Source of the DNA: Epiperipatus broadwayi
Lineage: Eukaryota > Onychophora > Udeonychophora > Euonychophora > Peripatidae
Assembly: GCA_028023455.1 (NCBI GenBank)
Contig: JAQFVV010000184.1
Location: 870,001 to 934,000, forward strand
Length of the DNA: 64,000 nt
Direction of reading: 5' to 3'
In this document: positions 1 to 10,539 of the stretch, piece after piece
Layout: every line of letters begins with the position of its first letter
Numbering within the stretch: the stretch's first letter is position 1
Notes under the pieces: generated by a model
Seen by the model: only the letters and a program-made list of their open reading frames with translations
The model's database searches: none
Told to the model about the DNA's origin: nothing
Translations under genes and position numbers: made by a program

Positions 1-184
1 AAAAGATAGTAGATTTTATAAAACTCTGAGTCACAAGATAGATGAATTGCAAGAAATTTTTTTTAAAAAAGCTGTAAATGTAGAACAATTTTTAAAAACC
101 TCAGATCAGGGCAAAGGCCTCTCCACCAGCCTTCCTGAAAAAAGAAAGCATTACTCTTGTCAATAATCTAAGAATAGCTAAAAA

Positions 185-330
185 CCTATATATCAAATAT
201 GAATCACCTACCTGAAAACCAATCTTAAGCTTGATTTAAACTTGAAAGTTTATTCAAGTTTACCTAGCACAAATTCAAATCTCAAGTCATAATTAGTAGA
301 GTGACCACTGATCTATGATGCCTTTATAAA
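185..330 (-). repeat. tRNA-derived SINE-like remnant
   Basis: Read on the minus strand this stretch has an A-box-like piece (around 300-315) followed by a B-box-like piece GATTTGAATTT (around 268-278), with tRNA-like spacing. The block containing CACCTAGCACAAA-type sequence recurs near 28100-28160, so it is a dispersed repeat and not a functional tRNA gene. Ends are not defined. A chance match of degenerate boxes in A+T-rich DNA is possible. Confidence 0.3.
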
Positions 331-1029
331 AGTTTTTTCTTTTTTCCTGAAGATAATAGTAGATATAATGACGTATGTATTATTTTAGATTCCAAAATAA
401 AATGATTATGATAAAAAAACAAGAAATCATACATAAAGAAATCGTAAAAATAACATGTTTGAGTTAAGAAAAAGATAATGTTGTTATGAGTGATTATGAG
501 TTAGAAATAAAAATGATAAAGATGGAAGCCATCAGTTTTTACAAAAGTAAATAGCATAATATTAATAAGCACAAAAGGAAAGAAATCCTCAAATAATAAC
601 AATAGATTTCAGTTTTAATTCAAAGAAAGTTTGAAAATAGTATTAAAAGTACATGTGCACATAACTGATATAGTGATTTGAATTACGCTATAGAATTGAA
701 ATTATATATTAAAAGAATAAACAGAGTTAAATCAAAGAAAAAAGTTAAGTCACTGATAAATTAAAAAAATATATTTAAAAAAAAAAATCAGATTTTTTCA
801 ATTAAAAAATATATATAAATAATATTGGATTGAAAAGTATTAAGGTATAGTAGTAGAAATTTATCTGTTATTTACATGACATGAGATTTAAATCAGGACT
901 AAGCAAACTTGGAAATAGTTATAAGCATTAGTCAGAAGTGATCCAGGTTAATCAGATTAGTTTGGTGAGTAAAAGTGCAGAGACTGTTAAAATAAAGAGT
1001 AAACAAATGAAAGTGCTGTTGGTATTTTT
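331..1029. other. A+T-rich stretch, nothing recognised
   Basis: No ORF, RNA gene or repeat that I can tie to another part of the window. Homopolymer A tracts occur near 773-790. Confidence 0.5.
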
Positions 1030-1318
1030 AGTTATGGTAATAGAAATGAAAGAGGACATAGACTTGTGAAGTTTGCAGAAAAAGAAAAACTTTATATTAT
1101 GAACTCTTTCTTTTCTTTTGAAAAAAATGTTAAAAGAAAATGGACATGGAAGCATCCAAATAAAGATACAGCAGAATTGGGTTATATTTTGACTAATAGA
1201 AAATACATATTTCAAAATTGTAATGTTCTTAATAAATTTAACATAGGAAGTGATCATCGATTAACAAAATGTAAGATACCTGTTAATGCTAATGCAAAAC
1301 TAGAGAGACAAAATTAAG
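1030..1318 (+). pseudogene. AP-type endonuclease domain, C-terminal part, of LINE copy 1
   Basis: The reading frame contains RNERG, KWTWKHPN, YILTNRK and GSDHR in the order expected for the C-terminal half of a LINE apurinic-type endonuclease, which nicks target DNA to prime reverse transcription. The final SDHR matches the conserved SDH catalytic motif. The residue expected to be Asp before YILTNRK (DYI in relatives) reads Gly (LGYIL), and a stop follows at about 1316, so activity is not expected. The N-terminal half of the domain, present in copy 2 near 23450, is missing here. Confidence 0.75.
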
Positions 1319-1332
1319 AAAAACAATATTTT

Positions 1333-1732
1333 TTTTATAGACAACTTCCATATTTCTCCATTCTTTTTTATTTCATAAATAATTTCATATAAACAAAGAT
1401 ACAATAAAAGACAAATAACTCCCAATATGCATTTCATGCTGAACCAGCACTCATCAGTTGGGCCAGGTCATCATCTCTCATATATATCTTTATTATATGA
1501 AGAGTATTTATGTAGAGCAAATTGTCTCATTTTTATTTTCAAGCGTCGATTTACTCCTTTCCCAACTTTTACGTTATCAACTTTTTGATAAACACGTAAT
1601 AATTATTACTAATCATTTATTAAACTAGAGATTTTCTCTAGCATAGATATAAACTTTAATCCACGTTAAAGATTAATATATCTGATTTTCAACACAAAGA
1701 CATGGCTATTTATGTTTTTCTTTCTCCCATAC
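1333..1732 (-). mobile_element. 400-bp insertion in LINE copy 1 carrying an HHR-SAT fragment
   Basis: LINE copy 2 reads continuously from AAGAAAAACAATATT to GTTGATATTCC. In copy 1 these two points are separated by about 400 bases, which defines an insertion. Its left part (about 1398-1500), on the minus strand, matches the HHR-SAT repeat seen at 21.3, 42.4 and 45 kb, including the hammerhead core at 1421-1462. The right part (1500-1732) is A+T-rich and unassigned. No clean target duplication was identified. Confidence 0.65.
1421..1462 (-). ncRNA. hammerhead ribozyme candidate, HHR-SAT family
   Basis: On the minus strand: stem I CCCAA/TTGGG (5 bp), then CTGATGA, stem II GTGCTG-GTT-CAGCAT (6 bp including a terminal G-U), GAAA, a minimal stem III (A-U and U-A closed by two bases), then the NUH site UA before the second stem-I strand. 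All invariant core positions are present. Cleavage would fall between 1426 and 1425. Short stem III hammerheads are known from Penelope-like elements and retrozymes. Function is inferred from structure only. Confidence 0.6.
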
Positions 1733-1735
1733 AGT

Positions 1736-3695
1736 TGATATTTTCTAGTCTTCAGAAACATTCTTGAATTTAAATTAGAAATTATACAAATCGGTTTCAA
1801 GTATTGGTAGATTTTGAACATGATTCAGATTTGAATGAAATTAATATGAAAATAACTAACACACTTTTAAAAACTGCAACAAAGATAGCTTGTAGAAAAA
1901 CAGCAATTGACCAATAAAATTTCTACTGAGACTAGAGAATTTATGAAAAAAAGAAGGAATATGAAGATATACATTAAAAAGGATTGGATATCTTGAATTT
2001 TGTAAAATAGTGTAAAAAAGAGTTGAAAATGATATAAGAAAGTATAACTGTGAACTAGCATGGAAAGCTGTAGAAGATAATAAAAGTCTCAAGAGTGTAA
2101 AACAACATTTTGGTATTGATAGAAATTTATATCCGCAATAAGAAAAAAAGGATTATTACTAAAAAGAGAGATGACATCATGAAATGGGTAGAAGACTTCT
2201 ATCAAGAATTATATAGTAATAAAGAACAAGTACCTCCTATATCTATTACATCTTCTGAATTGCCCAGAATTTTAAATGAAGAAGTGAGACATGCTATTAA
2301 ATTTATGAAAAAAGGAAAGGCTACAGGTAATGGTGGAATTGTAATTGATATATTAAAAGAAGCAGGTAAAGAAATAGAAAAAAAATTAGCGAAGTTATAT
2401 ACCAAATGTCTAAATGATAAAGATGTACCAGATAATTGGAAGAATGCAGTACTAATATTAATATTTAAAAAAGGTGATAAAAAAGATATTATATATTACA
2501 GAACTATCAGCCTTTTATCAGTTTTATACAAAATTTTTACTAAGATAATTACAACTCGTCTACAGAGAACATTGGTTTTCCACAAACCAAAAGAACAAGC
2601 TGGATTTAAAAGTGTTTTTAGTACAGCTGATCATATACAGGTACTGAGAGAAGTTATAGAAAGGACAAATTAATATGAGTTGCCATTATACTTTGGATTT
2701 GTAGATTATGAAAAGGCATTTAATTCTATAAACATTTCTTTGGTGATTAAAGCATTAGATCATCAGTATATAGATCCAGGATATTGTCATATTTTAAAGA
2801 ATATTTATAAAAATGCATCAGCGAAATTAGATTATATAATGATACTAGGGAAGTCAACATTGAGAAGGGTGTAAGACAGGGTGACTCCATATCTCCATAA
2901 CCTTTTACAGCAGTACTGCAAGAAGTATTTTGTGGATTAAAATGGGAAGCTAAAGGAGTGAAAGTAAATGGAGATTATTTAAGTCATTAGATTTTACAGA
3001 TGATGTAGTTGCTTTTGTAAATAATGCTTTACAGCTTCATGAAATGTTGCAGGAGCTATCAGATTAAAGTAGGACTAAAGATAAATGTTAAAAAGACTAA
3101 AGTAATGTTTAATGGATTTTCTCAAAATATGAAAATAAGGATTGATTATGATGAGTTAGAAGAACTTAACAGCTACAAATATCTTGGTCAGATTATTAAT
3201 ACAGATTGAAACATAATGGGTGAAATTAAGCATAGAATTAAACTTAGTTGCAGTGCTTTTGGTAGAAATAACTTGATACTAAAAAGAAATGATTTTTAAT
3301 AAATGTGTTTTACCAGTTCTTACATATGAATCTGAGACTTGGACCCTTAATAGAAAAGCAATACAGAGACTTCAGACCACTCAAAGAAGTATGGGGAGTT
3401 GCATGTTGGGAACAACAACAAGAGATTGAAAATGCAATATATGGGTAAGAGAACAAACAGGTGTTACTGACATCATTGAAAAAATTAAAAGACTGAAGTG
3501 GAATTGGGCTGGACATATTTCTAGAAGAGATGATAATAGATGGACAAATAAAATCTTAAACGGGATTCCAAGAAATTGTAAAAGACCCAGAAAGAGATCA
3601 CATGTGAGATGGATGGATGAAAGATCGAAGAAGATGGATTAAACTTGGAGAGACCATCCTGCAATGGATTGATAATGTTTGATGATGATGACTAC
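1736..3695 (+). pseudogene. reverse transcriptase and C-terminal region of LINE copy 1
   Basis: The longest open piece (2110-2673, 187 codons) carries NEEVRHAIKFMKKGKATG, DVPDNWKNAVLILIFKKGDK and the TISLLSVLYKIFTKIITTRL block typical of LINE RT. After a stop at 2671 the frame resumes with FVDYEKAFNSIN (motif A, about 2700-2735). GVRQGDSIS-like sequence lies at about 2868-2895 after a frameshift, and FTDDVVAF at about 2995-3018, where the usual FADD has become FTDD. KTKVMFNGFS and YKYLGQIIN follow. The C-terminal part includes VLPVLTYESETWTLNRKAI (about 3308-3360) and a degenerate GH-type tail. Multiple stops and frameshifts make it inactive. Confidence 0.85.
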
Positions 3696-3747
3696 TATAT
3701 TAACATATGGTTTTACTACTTATCTTTATCTAGTTTTTTTAGATGCT

Positions 3748-3804
3748 AAAACCATGATTTATCTTTATTATTAATAAAACCATGATTTATCTTTACTATT
3801 AATA
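3748..3804. repeat. two-copy direct repeat, period 29
   Basis: The unit AAACCATGATTTATCTTTAT plus nine more bases occurs twice back to back, almost identically, just 3' of the LINE end. It may be a slippage product or a remnant of the LINE 3' tail repeats. Confidence 0.7.
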
Positions 3805-4899
3805 GTAAGTTGATTGATAAAACAACATTCTAACAAATAAACTATTTTTAAAAAATCAAAAGAAACTATTATGAAAATAACTGATTAAGAAAAAGTAGAG
3901 AAAGAAAAAAATCAATGACTTGCTAAAAAAAAATTATAATTAAAATGATAAAGTTAAAAAAAATTGAAAGAAATATAAATTCTGTACAGCCATGAAATAG
4001 ATGTCAAATAAATAACAAAATTTAAAAAAATAATGCAAGCAAATGGGAACTTATTGAAGTTAATGGAAATAGTATCTGAAATATTAATTGTTAATCAGAA
4101 AAAAAACATGTTACCTTGTAAAAAATATCATTTCTGCTGTTGTGAATTCAAGAACTAAAGGTCTATAGATCTATTTTTGACATGGAAAAGTAAAAAATAA
4201 ATTCATTTTGATAACTGAGTGAAACTTTTAGTTCATTATTATTTTTGTGCTTGAATGTTATTTACGTTCCTGAGCAAATGACTGTACAATATATACATAA
4301 ATCATTATTAGCACTACCCACTCCCACTTTCCAATTTATGCGATGTCTATGACTTGTAATAGTCGAAAGTCGGCTAAGCACATACTGTTTAAAAAATAAA
4401 AATAAAAACGACTTATAAAAGCTTTTCTCAATATGGTCTTCCTATATTTATGATTATACTAGCACTACTACAAGTCAAATATATGAGAGATAAAATGTTA
4501 AAAAACAAAACAATATCCCTCCCACAAGTTTATAAAAAAAATTGTATATATATTTGGCCTTTAATAAAATTTAAAGTTTTTATCTAAGTTCAAAAAAAAA
4601 ATTCTAAACTTATAGAGAATGAACAATGATTATTTGGATATTTAATGAGAAATAATTGTTGTAAATGCACCAAACAGCAAGCTGTTTTGTTTTCAAGAAA
4701 AGAAAAAAAAATTAATTAGAATAGTTTTGCTATGATTATGCAAACCAATTTATGAATCACAAATAAGTCCAAGTATATAAAACATGCTCACCCATTAGAC
4801 TGCTTATTTGATATTCTATGAAGTGGTCTTTTAACTACTGCATTTTTTTTCAAAAGTCTTTAGTATAATTGTATAATTATTGTTTTGTATTGTATTCTA
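3805..4899. other. A+T-rich stretch, nothing recognised
   Basis: No ORF and no repeat relationship found. Long A tracts are present. Confidence 0.5.
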
Positions 4900-5935
4900 T
4901 CCTTAAGTATATCTACCAATGAAGGCAATCAATATTGCACATTTTAAAAATAGAATTTGAGATCATTTTTATCTGCTTTTCTTATGAGAACCATGCTTTA
5001 GTTCTTCACCATTACCATTCACTCATTTCTTATATCCAATTTCAATGAAGATGCAACTATGTACAATAATAGATGCTGTAATAACCTATCTAGAAAGTTG
5101 AAGAACTTATTGATTGATCTTATGATCTTGCCATCGTATCTTTAGAATTTTATAAAATACCTTCAAATGAATTTTTTTAATTTCTTTATATTATATTGAT
5201 AAGAATTTCAAATCTAACTACCATTCAATAAATTGAATACAACAACAGCACTATATACAACTAATTTAGATATAATGACTATATCATTTTGCTTAAATAT
5301 TCTATCTTTTAACTGATTTAGAGCAACAACAATATACTGAAGTTTGTGCTAAATATCAACATAAAAACTACTTTTCTATCCAAAGCTATCAACATATTTA
5401 AATTGGCTCACATTTTTGAGTCAATAATTATTCTAGAAATTATTTCCCCCCATCATTGATTCAAAATGAGCTTCAGTTTTTTGATCATTAATTACTAAAT
5501 CAAAGTCTTTATATATTGCATCCAAAATATTAATTACAATCTGTAGATTATCTTTTGAATTGCAATAATAGCATAATCATCAGGTACTATAAATTCAAAA
5601 GTTAAAAAAATGAAGTTTTTATTTTTGCTTTTAATAGTTTTAGATTAACAATTCTATTATAAAATCTATATAATGTCTTTTTTTTATTTGTTTCATAAAG
5701 TCGCTATAAACAGTTTACAAAGACCACTATTATAATAATCAAAAACAAAATTGGAACCAATAAACATTCTAATTTAACACAAGTTTCCATTCCAAATGTC
5801 TCAGATTTTTTCACTAGTAGTAATCACAGATTTATTTGATTAATAGATTCAAATGGCTTCACCAAATCAATAAAAGCAATGCATAAATCACCTCTTTGTC
5901 CCTGACACAAGTGTAAATTAAGTTTATCTAATATA
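4900..5935 (-). pseudogene. antisense LINE reverse transcriptase remnant (second family)
   Basis: Read on the minus strand from 5935 downward, the sequence gives CQGQRGDLCIAFIDLVKPF followed by ESINQ. This resembles RT motif A in LINE lineages where the text reads FVDLTKAFDSVNR. Further on come ETCVKLECLLVPILF (like the GVKQGCVLSPLLF block), NDQKTEAHFES (like the KKTE block) and QFKYVDSFG (like the FKYLGS block), in the correct order. Frames change repeatedly, so it is a fossil. It differs from the RTE-like family at 1-3.7 kb. Confidence 0.55.
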
Positions 5936-6699
5936 TATATAATTTCTGAAAAATTAAGCGCTACTTGTGTGCTTAGATATTAAAATTCACTACACTTTTA
6001 AGAAAAAATAATTAATTGATAAGTAGTTTTTTTTTTAAACTTCAGTACTTAGAGAGTTAATCTTATATTTCTCTACTTTAAAAGTTTCACACAAATGAAG
6101 GAGACAAAACGGAGAAAAAAATCCTTTGAAACAAAATTATAGTGCATAAACAAGATTCCCTGCAGCCTAAGATATTGTGTTTGTAACCATGGTAATTATA
6201 ATATTGTTTTATAACATCTATAAAAATTACTCTGTAGAATAAAAATTGAAAATCAACTAAATAATATTATGTCAAATTAAAGTAAAATATAGCTGATCAT
6301 TGAAAATGAAGATATCTTTTCAATTTAAGTTTCAGGTAAGAAGAAAAGTTCCATTGAAGAGTTTAGTAACAAAGATCCCACATAAACACATTGTTTAAAA
6401 AAGGAATTGAAAAGAAAAAGAGATTACGTCAGTTATTATTAATATTATTTTTTAATGATATGTTAAAAATAAAAGTTTTAGATAGTACTCCATTCTTTGT
6501 TACTAATATATCATTATGAGGAGAAAAAAAACGCGCCTTCCCCATCCCAAAATATGAATTTATCAAGCGACTGAAAAAATGAAAATCAGTCTCTTGAAAA
6601 AACTGAATCATTACAAGTAATCTTAGCAAAGAAATATTACAAATATTGTTTGTATTAATTGATTAATTTAGCCTCTGACTAACTACCCAAGTTTCTCAT
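5936..6699. other. A+T-rich stretch, nothing recognised
   Basis: One 66-codon open frame on minus (6429-6629) has no recognisable motif and looks fortuitous. Confidence 0.4.
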
Positions 6700-6800
6700 A
6701 TCATTAATAGTTCCACAAAGGCAAAACTTTCCATAAAGTAGCGCCACAGCAAAAAGAATGGTAATCATGTGATGTTTAGTGGTTTAATAATCATTAATAG
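6700..6800 (+). mobile_element. short SINE-like insertion with 11-bp target duplication
   Basis: ATCATTAATAG occurs at 6700-6710 and again at 6790-6800, bracketing about 79 bases. The inserted part contains GGCAAAACTTTCCATA, then AGTAGCGCCAC and, near its end, ATCATGTGATGTTTAGTGG. The same head sequence begins the repeats at 25.72, 26.17, 30.56 and 38.61 kb, and the ATCATGTGATG-type tail ends those at 30.66 and 38.69 kb. It therefore belongs to a dispersed short family, probably internally deleted copies of Fb1. Confidence 0.6.
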
Positions 6801-7049
6801 TATGATAAAACTAAAACATATCTAATGCTTCTCTAACAATATCTCATAATGGAAAAAGCTGAAATTCACAAAATTTGGCAATTGCAGTACAGTAATAGTT
6901 TGAATATTTTTCTATCTCTGTATTTTTCCATCTCTGTTTTATCCTTCAGCTAATGATAGCTACAAAATCCATTTATATCCCAATACTTAAACGTTCAACT
7001 ATGTATTAGAAAATTATTTGTAAGCTCTATATTTGTGTTAACAGGGATG

Positions 7050-7330
7050 TTGTGGGCAACTATCTGTAATAAAAATTCTAAGTTGATTGAAACCTAAAAT
7101 ATTTTCCATGACTTATCCAGCTCGGTTTAATGCCAAGTTTAAGGCATAGTGATTAGGTGCAAGATAATTACACCATGAAGTTGCTCCATATCTGAGATAT
7201 TCAAGAAGAATTTCGAAGCATTTTTTAAAATATTTTGACTACATTTAATGATTATCAGTTTTTTTTTACTGATAAATAATTAGCACTTTTTTTTTATTTT
7301 GTCAATGGCTGATTCAATATCTGGAAATAA
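7050..7330 (-). pseudogene. possible hAT-type transposase scrap
   Basis: On the minus strand one frame reads RYGATSWCNYLAPNHYALNL followed by ALNRAG. This resembles the CxxHxLNLAL segment of hAT/ZBED transposases, with the Cys replaced and the His kept. Flanking frames give only weak support (FPDIESAIDKIKK upstream). No terminal inverted repeats or 8-bp target duplication were found. This is a single-motif call and may be chance. Confidence 0.25.
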
Positions 7331-7428
7331 AAGGAAAATGATGATTTAATATAATTAAAATGTATCAAAAAATAAAATTACATAGTATGGATTTGTATAA
7401 AATGTTATAACCTGATGAGAAAGAAGCA

Positions 7429-7448
7429 ATATATATATATATATATAT
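7429..7448. repeat. (AT)n microsatellite
   Basis: About ten uninterrupted AT units. Confidence 0.9.
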
Positions 7449-8184
7449 CATATGTAAGAAGTAAAAAATTTTGAAATCTATTATTATGTTATATATAGTA
7501 ATCAATCAATTTTTTAATTTATAGCATATAACCCTTGATTGCAATTGCCACCTCTCAAGGTGTTTCTTAGTACAAAAATTTTACACGAGCATCACTATAC
7601 ATCTATTTATTTTTTTTATTTTTTTAATAAAAACAACTCTCATATATACATTCATGTAAGTTAGATTTTTGATTTAAAGCTTGAATATAGTCATATTCAT
7701 ATATATATAATGTTTAACTTATTAATGTAAATACCATGTATATATCACATAGGATGAAGATAATATATATATATATCTGTTTTGGTTACATATTTTCTAT
7801 CATTACACATACTTGAAAAATCCTCAACTGCCTACTCAATATCTTTTCTGAGTTTGAATATAAGGTTAAATGCATGGTGCTATTTTCCTAGCTTTTGTAT
7901 AAAGAGATTCTTCATGTAATCTTAATGGACGATTTTAAAGATGTCTTTAATTCTATTTTACATTTTGTTGTACAAGAATTTTTCAGATTAGAAATACTTT
8001 GGTGTCATTTTTTTTATGCATAAAATATCATAAGTCTATAAATGTAAAAAAAAAAAAAATATTGGAACTATAGTAAAATTGTGATTAGACATTTATAAGA
8101 GGAATGAAAAAGGTTTGCTAATCTTTTAAAGCTCCCATAGCAATCCAGAGCATCCTAAAAAAAGTTGATGAAAAATAGACATGC

Positions 8185-8255
8185 TTGTAGTGCAGTGATA
8201 GTGCATCCACAATAATTATGAATTAAGTTTGAATCTACATCAATTCAAACATAAT
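8185..8255 (+). repeat. tRNA-like (A/B box) SINE remnant
   Basis: TAGTGCAGTGATAG (about 8196) resembles a pol III A box and AGTTTGAATCT (about 8226) resembles a B box, at tRNA-like spacing. No tRNA cloverleaf is evident and no second copy was identified with confidence. Confidence 0.25.
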
Positions 8256-9850
8256 TTTTTTCCCCAAATTCTAAATAGCTTTGGTGAAGGGAAAACAAGG
8301 ATGAAAAATTACCCAAACTCCAGCACTTGGAAAATTGAAAACCTAATAAATAATACCTTTATCTTTATTGGTTTTTTTTTTTTATGGTAGACTGTTATGA
8401 AAGTCTTCAATCTGCCATGCACTACTTAAAAGTTGTTTTTCCTATCTTTATCTCATAGAACAATTGTGTATAATCCTTAACAAGAACTTGGGGATATTGT
8501 TAGAAAAATTAAAAAAAATACACAAAGATCTGAAATCATCCTACTTATAAGTCATCTATGCAAACATGAATTATATAAAATTAATGTAGTTTGCATAAAA
8601 TTTCAATTATTTTTTTCTCCTTTTCAACTAAGAAGAAATTTCAAGTTAATGTATGATAGAATAATGCACTAATATTAGATCTGTTAATAATGAAATATTT
8701 TAATTAGTCAGTAAAAAAAAACAGATCATAAATACTTCATCACTTTAATCAAAAGCAACCCCAGCCTTTCAAATAGAATCAGGAAAGGAAAAGGTTTTCT
8801 AAATGGTTCATAGTAAGATTATAAGTATTTTTCCATTATTGTTTTGCTCTCTAGCTATGAATAACTACATATTCATTTATTGTTCAATACTGTATGATTA
8901 GCTGAGTTGAATGCAAATCAGATATTTTAAAAAATGCTAAGCCTAATTGGAACTTGAAAAAATTTTCTGGATCATATTTAAATCCACATATTAGACATGG
9001 CAGGCAGATGGAGTTACCACTAATAATAATGTTTTTTTAATTTTGTATGTGGTAATACATATTTTCTTCAACAGTAAATTCATGGTAATATTCTAATAAG
9101 ATTACCATTTCTAATTTAAATCAAGCAGACATAACAATGTAATAACTTTCTCTGTTATTGATGTGGGATTAATAGTTTATGTACAGCTGAATTCTTTTCA
9201 GGGTGCTAAAAATGTTTAAATAAACTCTCTTTTTTTTTGTAATCAGAACAGTTAGCTATCCAATATTGGTTTTTAAATGCTATATTTAGGTATTCCTAGG
9301 GTTAATGATTTTCAAGTTAAATTTAAAATTCAATTCTCTTATAAAATGTAATTCAGTTTTTATAAATAATCCATATCATTTCTTCAACCACTTCTTTCTT
9401 TTTAAATCTTATTTTATTTTCACTGATTTTTCACTGAATTCACATATTTAATTAAATAAAATATTTTATTATTTTATTACATTCTGACTATATTCTTACA
9501 ATAATTGACATGATTACATATTTGTCCTGTTTTTTTAAATATACAATCTTAAGTTTAGGAAAACAATAAAAGTTAATAAATTATATAATTACTTCAAATT
9601 CTTGCAACTTTGATTCCATTCCTGAACTAACTTACAAAAGTAAGCAAATTATTTCAATATTTCAATTGTGTATATTATAATCCTTCTTAATAGTAAATCA
9701 CAAATCTACAAGAACCAATGCATATACAGTGCATTCACAAATATATATTATAAACAATTAAATATATATACATTCTTACATTTAAATTAAAAACATTTAA
9801 AATATTTTTATACATCACTTCTTAATTTTATAAAACTATAATTAATGTAA

Positions 9851-9882
9851 TACACACACACACACACATATATATATATATG
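9851..9882. repeat. (AC)n(AT)n compound microsatellite
   Basis: About nine AC units run directly into about seven AT units. Confidence 0.9.
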
Positions 9883-10052
9883 TTGTGCATATATTTATGA
9901 ATATATTATATATACATTTATGTGTATTGTTTTTTACAGATTTACGATTTTTAGAATATGTGTGATTAATTGTTTTTTTATTTATATATACTAGATAAAG
10001 ATAAACCACTATAATGTCACATGATCATTATTTCTTATGCTTATATAATCTA

Positions 10053-10539
10053 TTAACACAGTAGCAACTTTCTCCATATCATCAATCTATGGTAATAAAT
10101 AGATGATAAAAGGGTCGGGCATCAAAATCCCTCTCTATTGCCTATTCATCCAATATTCCCAAAGTAGTTTCTAACTTAAGGCTTTCATCAGTGAGGAAAC
10201 TTGAATCTGAAAGCATTGCATCTAGATCTTTTGGATCCAAAGAATCCCTCCAGCAGCCACCTACAGGTGCATTAGCTTGGATTGAAAAATTTTATTGTGT
10301 TTTCAGCTTGAGCTCATAGCTTTGTAATTAACTAAAACGAAAAAAGGTGGCTGCTGTTGGAATGTGTTAGATATAAAGATCTAGGTGGAATGCTCTTAGA
10401 CCTAAGGCACCTCACTAATGAAAACTAGAAACTAATTTAGGGATTTGGACACTAATTAGAGATTTTTATGCACTAACCTTCTAGCATCCATTGGTTGTCA
10501 AGGTGGCAATATTGTATGGGGAAAGTTGCTACTGTGTTA
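10053..10539. mobile_element. Fb1 foldback element with terminal inverted repeats
   Basis: The outer ends TAACACAGTAGCAACTTTC (10053) and GAAAGTTGCTACTGTGTTA (ending 10539) are inverted copies. The two halves are inverted copies of one diverged unit around a centre at 10260-10345. Both halves carry decayed hammerhead cores: minus strand at about 10157-10197 (CTGATGA and GAAA kept, cleavage site changed to CTACTT) and plus strand at about 10410-10445 (CTAATGA, so dead). Relatives lie at 15.8, 25.7-26.7 and 34.6-35.1 kb. Confidence 0.75.

Larger units (their letters stand above)
1030..3700 (+). mobile_element. RTE-like non-LTR retrotransposon, copy 1 (5'-truncated, degenerate)
   Basis: A decayed LINE in sense orientation. 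It runs from the C-terminal half of an AP-type endonuclease (1030-1318), through a linker (1736-2110) and reverse transcriptase (about 2110-3210), to a C-terminal region ending near 3690 in GATAATGTTTGATGATGATG. A second antisense copy of the same family lies at 18240-23975, and a diverged 3' end lies at 29140-29690. The copy is interrupted at 1333-1732 by an unrelated repeat and carries several stops and frameshifts, so it is dead. Family assignment to the RTE-like endonuclease-RT group is from motif order and phrasing; the exact clade is not certain. Confidence 0.8.
6801..10052. other. A+T-rich region with microsatellites and weak remnants
   Basis: No gene recognised. Contains the AT microsatellite at 7429-7448, an AC/AT microsatellite at 9851-9882, and the doubtful hAT-like and tRNA-like pieces listed separately. 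Confidence 0.5.

Noticed and set aside
2110-2673. Longest ORF in the window as a possible host gene
   Set aside because: It reads as LINE reverse transcriptase, continues in other frames, and is repeated antisense at 18-23 kb.
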